This document shows positions 30,501-38,134 of a DNA stretch of 64,000 nt, piece by piece. Below the pieces are notes generated by a model. That model was not told the DNA's origin. It saw nothing but the letters and a program-made list of their open reading frames with translations, and did not search any database. The stretch is taken from assembly GCA_958295665.1 (NCBI GenBank), contig OY282558.1, forward strand, positions 36,601,045 to 36,665,044, given 5' to 3'. Both the position numbers and the translations under genes were made by a program. Origin of the DNA: Tipula vernalis (lineage: Eukaryota > Arthropoda > Insecta > Diptera > Tipulidae). Position 1 is the first letter of the stretch; each line of letters opens with the position of its first letter.

Positions 30501-31580
30501 CGAAATGTGTAGAAATATTCGAGCGATCTAAATGCCCGTTGGCATGACAATTACAGATCTCAGCACCTATTGATAGAGGCATCAATCATCGAAATCGGAG
30601 CACAATTGCAGATTTTCGTTTTTTTATTATGAATTTATGGGCTATAGTTCAGGTGATTTTCCATACAATTGAACTTTCTACGAAATGTGTAGAAATATTC
30701 GATCGATCTACTGATAGAGTCATCAATCAACCAAATCGGAACACAATTGCAGATTTTCGATTTTTATTATGGATTCATGGTCTATAGTTCAGGTGATTTT
30801 CCATAAAATTGAATTTATTACGAAATGTGTAGAAATATTCGAGCGATCTAAATGCCCGTTGGCATGATAATTACAGGTCTCAGCACCTATTGATAGAGGC
30901 ATCAATCATCGAAATCGGAGCACAATTGCAGATTTTCGTTTTTTTATTATGAATTTATGGTCTATAGTTCAGGTGATTTTCCATAAAATTGAATTTTCTA
31001 CGAAATGTGTAGAAATATTCGAGCGATCTAAATGCCCGTTGGCATGACAATTACAGGTCTCAGCACCTATTGATAGAGGCATCAATCAAACAAATCGGAG
31101 CACAATTGCAGATTTTCGTTTTTTTATTATGAATTTATGGGCTATAGCTCAGGTGATTTTCCATACAATTGAACTTTCTACGAAATGTGTAGAAATACTC
31201 GATCGATCTAAATGCCCGTTGGCATGATAATTACAGGTCTCAGCACCTATTGATAGAGGCATCAATCATCGAAATCGGAGCACAATTGCAGATTTTCGTT
31301 TTTTTATTATGAATTTATGGGCTATAGTTCAGGTGATTTTCCATACAATTGAACTTTCTACGAAATGTGTAGAAATATTCGATCGATAAACTCATAGAGT
31401 CATCAATCAACCAAATCGGAACACAATTGCAGATTTTCGTTTTTTATTATGGATTCATGGTCTATAGTTCTGGTGATTTTCCATATTATTGAATTTTCTA
31501 CGAAATGTGTAGAAATATTCGAGCGATCTAAATGCCCGTTGGCATGATAATTACAGGTCTCAGCACCTATTGATAGAGGC
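27600..31580. repeat. 2320-bp higher-order repeat next to the insertion
   Basis: From about 27.6 kb the array changes character. Variants CGATTTTTATTATGG, GATCGATAAACT, GGTTCTGGTGATT-like (TAGTTCTGG), CCATATTATTG, AATCAAACAAATC and TATAGCTCAGG appear and recur at steps of 1320 and 1000 bp (27763, 29083, 30083, 31403), so the period is 2320 bp. The same variants reappear right of the retrotransposon. The unit is cut at 31580 by the insertion. Confidence 0.8.
31577..31580. repeat. Target site duplication AGGC, left copy
   Basis: The satellite reads GATAGAGGC up to 31580 and the LTR begins with TGTAAC at 31581. The same AGGC stands right after the other LTR, followed by the expected continuation ATCAATCATCG. 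Four-base duplications are usual for many insect Ty3/gypsy elements. Confidence 0.9.
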
Positions 31581-32399
31581 TGTAACGAAATCCCAAAAGG
31601 GATTACGTTAACAGACATGAGAATAGCGGTCTGATGCGGTATAGTAGCTGGCTAGAGCTCACGGTGCGGCGTGGGGATTCTCAGACATATTTCTCATGCT
31701 TGAATAACCGCATGATGAACATAATTAGAGGGGCAAATGGAAATTAACAATTACACTGCCACGGCCTCAGCGGCAAAAGGAAATAATAAGCCGGGAGTGA
31801 TCGTTTCGGAGTGACCGTCTCAATCCCAGGCGACTACCGCCGTGACTGCCACACGGGCCTCCCCTCATCGGCCCGCCTACTGGGATGCTGTTTCCCAGTC
31901 GCGACGGCTCCCGATGCCATTTATGAAGGAGGGACGCCCGCATGACAATCCCAGCGACAATCCCCCGGAACGAGACCGTCACCCCGACGCGATCAACTCA
32001 TGTGGCGTGCCGCCCTCCAGCACAGCCTGTCCTGGAGGAACGAACGGCACGCACGGAAAAGGATGGAAAAAGGCCGACCCTTCGCATGACCCCACCTCAC
32101 ATCACCCGATCAATTATTTATTTACGCGCACATGGTGCGGTTAGCACACGACAGTTAAAAATGCAAAAAAGAAAAAAAAATTATTACGGTAAAAGTAAAA
32201 ACTGAAAAAATTCGTTAGAAAACTACGTTACCACTGATTCTACGTTATATTAAAATTTTACTTTCACTAATCACTGTTCCAAAAAAAATCATGAAAAAAA
32301 GAAAATAACACCAAAGTACCTGAAACAGAAAAAGGGACCGCTATGTGGTCGAACCACACCCAAAGCGGACAACCGAACCGAAGCGAAGCAAAAAGAAAA

Positions 32400-32419
32400 A
32401 TTGCGAAAACTCCAAACGC
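32400..32419 (+). repeat. 20-bp inverted repeat arm within the LTR (first arm)
   Basis: ATTGCGAAAACTCCAAACGC here is found as its exact reverse complement at 34229-34248 near the outer end of the same LTR. The pair is repeated in the other LTR at 42644-42663 and 44473-44492. A 20-base match within 2.7 kb is not expected by chance. The role is unknown: it may be a protein-binding site, a long-range RNA pairing, or a trace of an older rearrangement. Confidence 0.85.
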
Positions 32420-32620
32420 AATCACTCAAACAACGGTGAAAAGATGAAATAGGCGTGATATTTGCTCGGTGTGGGATTTCCACCAAACCGGTGCATCACC
32501 ACAGATCGCGAGTATGACCGCACAAAACAAATATATAATATATAGGAAAAATAATAGGGGGAAAAACAACTGTTACAATTTAAAATTTACAAGTTGTTTT
32601 TACCCTGAATAGCGTACCTT

Positions 32621-32626
32621 TTTATT
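32621..32626 (-). promoter_or_regulatory. Candidate polyadenylation signal in the 3' LTR
   Basis: AATAAA on the minus strand, about 190 bases downstream of the LTR TATA box in element orientation. That position would give a plausible R region of under 200 bases. Other AATAAA-like strings occur in this AT-rich LTR, so this choice is tentative. Confidence 0.35.
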
Positions 32627-34228
32627 TCTTGCCCACCTTGGCCCGTCCGACCACCGCAACCAGCGCCGACGCAGGATCCCCCTCACCAAAATGCTGCCCG
32701 GCCCACAAGGGCGGGAATATTATCGTATGTAGATCCGTCCGATCCAAACACACTCAATAACCGGATTCAGTGTATCGTACCATAAAACACACGTTAATCC
32801 GAAGGTTGACCTTTTATAGTCGAACTCTGTCGAACGGCACAAAAGAAAATAATATATATTTTTTTTTTTTATTTAAATTGGCACCAAAACAGTTTCCAGA
32901 TTTCTCTTTTTTTTCTTTTTTTTATTTCACCAAAAGGTTCACGCCACAATCAAAAAAAAATAAAGTAGGAAAGGTAAAACTCAACAACTAATTTACGCTT
33001 TCATAGCCATCAACAATTTTTATTATTCAATTTATTGTCTAGTAAATTAACACAAGAAATATATACCCCATTCGCAGATGGGTATGGATTTAATTTACAG
33101 ATATGATAAATACACTAATCGATCTTATTAATATTATTAATGTTTATAAAATTAATACACATCATTAGGAAGTTAATTCCTTCTTTTGTCTATTGTTCCT
33201 TTTTTTTTTTTTTGTTTACAAACTTAAGATGGTGGTTTATAATTTTTCTGCGGTGATATACATTCCACCGCGCACATAACAAAAAAAACCCAGTTATAAA
33301 AAAAAATTAACTATTATCACAAAAAAATTTACTTGAATTTGACGACATTGGCCAAAGTAATAACATGGTCGCTAATTTAGTCCAAGCAAAACCATTTAAA
33401 ATTTACCGTCAATATAACGAACCTCGAAAATTCACTCGACTTTACTCAACAAGAATCTAAACTTGACTTTTATTTTTTTTTCATTTATCAAAAAAAAAAT
33501 TTTAGACTTGTCGTCACATCAATGCGAAAACTAGATTTTTTATTTTTAATTTTTTTATATAAAAAAAAGGTGACTTATCGTCAACCAAAAACTCAAACTC
33601 GACTAACTAATCAAAAAAATATTTTACATCAATTACAAAAAAATCAGAAAATTTTCCCCCTCCTATCTCTCCCTTCGCATCGCTGTTTGTCCCGCTCGCG
33701 GCACTTGTGCACACACACAATCAGTTTTATTATTATTTTTTTTTTTTTTTATTGTAAAATCTTTATTCATGTGTATATTCTCTTTTTTTTTTGTTTATAT
33801 GTGCACAAATACAACGAATGAAACCACCAACGACGACGAACATATATATATACTCAGTTGTACGGTCGCTTCGGCTTCATGTCTAATCAGCCGATCGGTT
33901 TTCTTCCCCACACAAAGCAAATATCACGCGTTAATTCAAGCCAATAACACCAACAAGAAAAATGGAATATTCGAGATTGGACATTTTAGCATCGTAAACA
34001 TTCCATCTCATACCACACAATACATATACACACCATCTCGCAAGAAATATATATGCTTGTACATGATAATATAGAAAACAAATAAATGCAGGGGAAAACA
34101 AAATAAAATATTTTTACATAACAATCGGTGAGAATATTAATTTGAACTTTGGAAAAGCATAAATCAGAGCGTATGTATATACAACCCTATGGTGGTCATG
34201 GTATATAAAAAAAATTCAAACTATTTGA

Positions 34229-34248
34229 GCGTTTGGAGTTTTCGCAAT
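34229..34248 (-). repeat. 20-bp inverted repeat arm within the LTR (second arm)
   Basis: Exact reverse complement of 32400-32419, about 1.8 kb away and some 45 bases from the LTR start in element orientation. In element orientation this arm is followed by CTCAAATAG and the first by CACTCAAAC on the given strand, so similarity fades at once outside the 20 bases. Confidence 0.85.
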
Positions 34249-34291
34249 AGAATTTTTCTGCTTCAAGTGGAGACGCATGCCAGTCGTAACA

Positions 34292-34402
34292 AACGTGGGA
34301 ACGACCCACACCCGAGATAAGGTCTCAAGCCAGGCCTAACAAAAAAATAGATTGAATTTTAAGAGGGGTTACTTTGATTTTATTACTGTTTCCCCTTCTC
34401 CT
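34292..34402 (-). other. Short tail between pol and the 3' LTR; no clear polypurine tract
   Basis: 111 bp from the pol stop to the LTR. LTR elements normally carry a purine run just upstream of the 3' LTR to prime plus-strand DNA. Here the last bases in element orientation are GGGTGTGGG-TCGTT-CCCACG-TT, mixed purine and pyrimidine, and 34295-34309 form a perfect 5-bp hairpin (GTGGG-AACGA-CCCAC on the given strand). GGGTGTGGG may act as a short G-rich priming site (inference). No env frame fits in this space. Confidence 0.75.
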
Positions 34403-37400
34403 TCACACACGGATATCCTTGGCATGAAAGGTGCCCAATGGTTTGCCATCGGGATCTTTTAATTGATATGCGACCGATCCGACCTTATCCGATATGATAG
34501 CGGGTTTGAATTTAGCGCCTAATTTGGCAGAGAATTTGTTGATCGCGTCGCTTAAGGCGAAAGATCGGACAAAAACGGGTTGGCCGATTCGAAAATTACG
34601 GTGGGTACTGCGCAGATTGTATCTTTTGGCACCTTTCTCATGCGCGACTTGCAGGTAGTGCATAATACGATTTTTAAGCAAGTTCAATCGATCCGGTTTA
34701 GACATTACGTAGATTTCGCTTGAATCATTCTCGTCCAGCAATCTTCGCAGAGAATAATCAGATCCGTGTAACGACATATGCTGTCCGAACACGGCATAAT
34801 AAGGGGAACAATGCAGAGTATCATGAATAGCGTTGCGTAAGGCAGCGGCTATCTCTGGTAGGTACTTATCCCACTCACTATGTTCATGATCGTCGACATA
34901 AGCCCGTAAAGAAGACAATAAAGTACGATTCACACGCTCAGACGCATTACTCTGTGGAGAGTAAACAGGAGTACGAACGTGAAAAATCCCATATTTAGAT
35001 AACAAATCCCTGAATAGATTAGAGGTAAATTGTTTTCCGTTGTCTGAAGTGATTACTTCAGGAACGGAGAACAATAAGAAGACATCATTTTCCAAAAAGT
35101 TACATAACGATGAAGCAGTAGCTTCACGCAAAGGTTTAATCAATACAAATTTAGAAAAATGATCAAGGACAATTGCTATATAGGAATTCCCACGCTTTGA
35201 GCGAGGATACGGACCGAGAAAATCAACGAACAATTTCTGAAAAGGTCTAGTTGAAACCACGGCCGCTCCCATGGCTGGTTGCGTAGAGTAATTCACAGCT
35301 TTATTCATTTTGCACTTAGAACAGCTAGCCACGTAAGTTTTTACCTGACTTGCCATCTGTGGCCAGTAAAATTGACGCTGAAGACGTTCAAGCGTTTTAC
35401 TGCCACCTAAATGTGCGGAAGTGGGAGGGACGTGGGCCTGCTCGATGAGTTCCTCAGTCATGGAATTAGGAACAACTAATCTCCAGATGGGAGCATCAGT
35501 GTCAAGATAATCAATTCCATGAGGTATAGAAATAAGTAATTTATCATCCTGTACTTTATAATTATGCTGATTACTGGCGAGCTGATTCACTTTAGCAATT
35601 TGTGCAACATATTCGGATTCCTGGAACGAAGGAGAGGAAAGATCGATGTGTAGCACCGGCACCATGGTTTGAGACGAAGACAATGCGCTCAAAGATTTAC
35701 CTGACAATATCAACCCGGACTGATGACTTCCAGATTGGACTCCAGGGATAGCATTGCTCTCACCTTTGGACTTTTCCTCACGAGGAGAGGTTTCATCACA
35801 AAAGGCTCGAGACAACGCATCGGGCACTATGTTTACCGACCCTTTTCGGTACCCAATCTGGAAATCAAAAGCTTGTAGTTTAAGACTCCATCGAGCGAGT
35901 CGACCGGAGAGATCTTTCTGCGACATCAACCAACGTAGACTAGCGTGATCCGTATAGATGGTAAACGGATAACCTTCGATATAAGGCCTAAATTTGTGGA
36001 CGCTCAGTACCGCGGCATAGCACTCGAGCTCGGTAACCGAATAGTTCCGCTGTGCTGAATTTAATTTGTGGGAGATGTACTCGATAGGGTGCTCAGCTCC
36101 TTCCGAATCCGTCTGAAAAAGTACACTGCCCACACCCACGGCACTAGCGTCGCACTGAATAAAAAAGGGTCTACTATAGTCAGGATGCGCTAACACAGGA
36201 GATGATGACAAGGCCAATTTAAGAGAGTTAAACGCAGAGTCGGCTGTAGGAGTCCACTGAAGTTTCCCAGATTTACCAGTCAGATCAGTGAGAGGAGCTG
36301 CTAGCGAAGAGAAATCTTTAATGAAACGCCGGTACCAGCCACACATTCCCAGAAAACGTCGAATTTGTTTGGTGGTAGTGGGGATTGGATAATCCATGAT
36401 CGCTGTACATTTGTCTGGGTTTGTGCGGAGGCAACCGTTTCCTACAATATAACCCAAGTAGTTGACTTCTTTGAGGACGAATTGACTCTTGGTGATATTA
36501 ATAGTCAAACCAGCATTTTTCAAAAGTTGTGCAATTTCTTGTAATAAGGCAAAGTGTTCGGCTAGAGTGGAGGATGTGACAAGGAGATCGTCGAGATACA
36601 CAAAGACCTTATCGTGCAACCGATGCGGGATCACTCGGTGCATAAGGCGACAAAGGGTCTGTGGCGCGTTGCATAAACCAAAAGGCATGACGGTGAACTG
36701 ATACAAGGGCCGTCCAGGTACCGTAAACGCTGTCTTATCGCGGGATTGTGGGTCGAGTGGTATCTGCCAAAAGGCATCTTTTAAATCAATAGCCGATATG
36801 TATCGAGTTTGATCCAAACGACCCAACAATCCGTTGATAAGAGGCAACGGGTACGCATCCTTGACGGTGGCCTTGTTCAGTTCTCTAGCATCTAAGCACA
36901 GACGAACTTTGCCACTAGCCTTACGAACCAAAGTAACCGGCGAGCACCAGGCACTTTGTGAGATCTCGATGACCCCCAAAGACAACATCCGATCCAACTC
37001 ATCGTACATCAACTTTTGAATCGCAGGAGAGACGGAATAAAACCGCTGTTTTATAGGTTTGGCCTCACCCACGTCAATACTGTGAGTTAATAAAGAGGTT
37101 TTTCCGAGACCCAATTTGGTACTAGAAGGAAATAAGTTTTTAAGATTATCGAGCAATTGCTGTTCAATAACAGATAAATCGTGAAATGTAGAGGGAGTAT
37201 TAGAGTCGGACAACTCAGGTGCAAGGTTCAACGCAGAAATCTTTGGAATGATTCCGAAACGATTCCAGAAATCAATTCCCAAATACAAAGTCTGTTCCAA
37301 TGAGGGAACCACATACAGATTCAGATTATGTGTCACCCCATTGAACTGAATACGCGCATTAACGTATCCCATGACACGCTGAGACTGTCCGCTCGCAGTT

Positions 37401-38134
37401 TTAATTAATTGAGGAAAGTTGTGAAATGAAACTAATGGGTTGTTGAGGAACCTCTCCGATCCACAACCCAGCACGCTAACGCTGGCTCCACTGTCCAATA
37501 GACCTCGGTAAGGTACATCATTAACAAGGACATCGGCATATGGCCGATTGTCACCTGCTTCAGAACCGAGTATTGAGGCGAGAACGAAAGATCGCATGAT
37601 CCTTCGTCTCTCCCAATATTTGATTGAACGGGAAAGCCGCACTGAGCTGCGAGATCGGGGAGGTTCGACAATTTCCGAATCTAGTGAATTTATTGACATT
37701 TGAAATGAAGTGTTGGTAGGAATAATGGAAACATCATCCGAGAAGCGGACCGTTTGAACAGGAAAAGGTTTCAAAGGAACTTGACAACTCGAAAGAGATG
37801 AAGTTTCCGGCTTATTTATGTTTAAAAATGATTTATAGGGTGTATTGTCATAATAAGGGTTTGTGGACGGTGCAATATTCGACGACAATAGCAACGCTGG
37901 ATCTACGACCAAGGGTTTAGAACGAGATCGACCCGATCCAGACACAAAATCGGAATCGGAGGATTCTACGAAAGCTATCTCGGATCGATCTAATTCCTCC
38001 TCACTGACGCAGACCCTAGACGAAGTTCCGAGTCGGTATTGCTGGCCGCATCTTCCTGATTCGGTCTGGGTAAAATCGCAGGTGGCCCTCTCATCCCAGT
38101 TCTCCAAGAACCACTCTGTTGGTTTCCCGTACAC
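34403..38134 (-). CDS. pol: Pol polyprotein: protease, reverse transcriptase, RNase H, integrase
   Basis: Open frame of 1243 codons from just after a TAA (38137-38135) to TGA (34405-34403). Its first codon is GTG and no early ATG exists, so it is most likely translated as Gag-Pol by -1 frameshifting at 38128-38122, joining pol at residue 5. Numbering from the first codon: linker 5-190; aspartic protease with LLDSGAS (214-217 DSGA); reverse transcriptase about 370-610 with D450 in AIDLKDAF, PFGLCNAP (485-492) and YLDDLL (catalytic D515, D516); RNase H about 650-775 with D662, E702 and D729; integrase zinc finger H901, H908, C938, C941; integrase core D971, D1031, E1066; then a basic C-terminal domain to 1243. 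There is no chromodomain. Spacing between the last two integrase residues is one shorter than the usual gypsy pattern, as in PQANP-ER type elements. The enzymes process Gag, copy the RNA to DNA and insert it. No stop or frameshift is seen inside. Confidence 0.96.
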   Translation of the reverse strand: MYGKPTEWFLENWDERATCDFTQTESGRCGQQYRLGTSSRVCVSEEELDRSEIAFVESSDSDFVSGSGRSRSKPLVVDPALLLSSNIAPSTNPYYDNTPYKSFLNINKPETSSLSSCQVPLKPFPVQTVRFSDDVSIIPTNTSFQMSINSLDSEIVEPPRSRSSVRLSRSIKYWERRRIMRSFVLASILGSEAGDNRPYADVLVNDVPYRGLLDSGASVSVLGCGSERFLNNPLVSFHNFPQLIKTASGQSQRVMGYVNARIQFNGVTHNLNLYVVPSLEQTLYLGIDFWNRFGIIPKISALNLAPELSDSNTPSTFHDLSVIEQQLLDNLKNLFPSSTKLGLGKTSLLTHSIDVGEAKPIKQRFYSVSPAIQKLMYDELDRMLSLGVIEISQSAWCSPVTLVRKASGKVRLCLDARELNKATVKDAYPLPLINGLLGRLDQTRYISAIDLKDAFWQIPLDPQSRDKTAFTVPGRPLYQFTVMPFGLCNAPQTLCRLMHRVIPHRLHDKVFVYLDDLLVTSSTLAEHFALLQEIAQLLKNAGLTINITKSQFVLKEVNYLGYIVGNGCLRTNPDKCTAIMDYPIPTTTKQIRRFLGMCGWYRRFIKDFSSLAAPLTDLTGKSGKLQWTPTADSAFNSLKLALSSSPVLAHPDYSRPFFIQCDASAVGVGSVLFQTDSEGAEHPIEYISHKLNSAQRNYSVTELECYAAVLSVHKFRPYIEGYPFTIYTDHASLRWLMSQKDLSGRLARWSLKLQAFDFQIGYRKGSVNIVPDALSRAFCDETSPREEKSKGESNAIPGVQSGSHQSGLILSGKSLSALSSSQTMVPVLHIDLSSPSFQESEYVAQIAKVNQLASNQHNYKVQDDKLLISIPHGIDYLDTDAPIWRLVVPNSMTEELIEQAHVPPTSAHLGGSKTLERLQRQFYWPQMASQVKTYVASCSKCKMNKAVNYSTQPAMGAAVVSTRPFQKLFVDFLGPYPRSKRGNSYIAIVLDHFSKFVLIKPLREATASSLCNFLENDVFLLFSVPEVITSDNGKQFTSNLFRDLLSKYGIFHVRTPVYSPQSNASERVNRTLLSSLRAYVDDHEHSEWDKYLPEIAAALRNAIHDTLHCSPYYAVFGQHMSLHGSDYSLRRLLDENDSSEIYVMSKPDRLNLLKNRIMHYLQVAHEKGAKRYNLRSTHRNFRIGQPVFVRSFALSDAINKFSAKLGAKFKPAIISDKVGSVAYQLKDPDGKPLGTFHAKDIRV

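Larger units (their letters stand above)
1..31580. repeat. Satellite DNA array, left arm
   Basis: Uninterrupted head-to-tail tandem array that continues beyond the left edge of the window. The landmark TGATTTTCCATA recurs at intervals of 180 or 140 bp (for example at 1, 181, 361, 501, 681, 861, 1001, 1181, 1321). The commonest order is 180+140, a 320-bp dimer; 180+180+140 is frequent in the first 3.5 kb. Monomers differ by a few percent or less, and all run in the same direction. Small irregularities exist: an extra TATA near 11749 and 12073, an extra TA near 14218, and eight Ts instead of seven near 5207 and 6027. No gene-like sequence was seen inside; the short open frames are periodic by-products of the repeat. 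Such long, homogeneous, higher-order arrays are typical of pericentromeric or centromeric heterochromatin (inference). Confidence 0.97.
31581..34291 (-). repeat. 3' LTR of the retrotransposon (2711 bp)
   Basis: Bounded by TGTAAC (31581) and GTAACA (34291), that is TG...CA ends with an imperfect 7-bp terminal inversion (TGTAACG against CGTAACA). The copy at +10244 shares every stretch I compared, and all open-frame translations in it match. About 300 bases near 31800-32130 are GC-rich, while the rest is AT-rich with many A and T runs. The small open frames are not credible genes. The first 34 bases form an imperfect hairpin (TGTAACGAAATCCC against GGGATTACGTTAACA). No coding function is claimed. 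Confidence 0.95.

Noticed and set aside
31767..34074. Small open frames within the LTR, and their copies at 42011-44318
   Set aside because: Overlapping frames on both strands in a non-coding LTR, low-complexity Phe/Lys stretches from A/T runs, no recognisable domain.
34292..34402. Possible env gene after pol
   Set aside because: Only 111 bp remain between the pol stop and the 3' LTR, and no other frame in the element has signal or membrane segments of an envelope protein.
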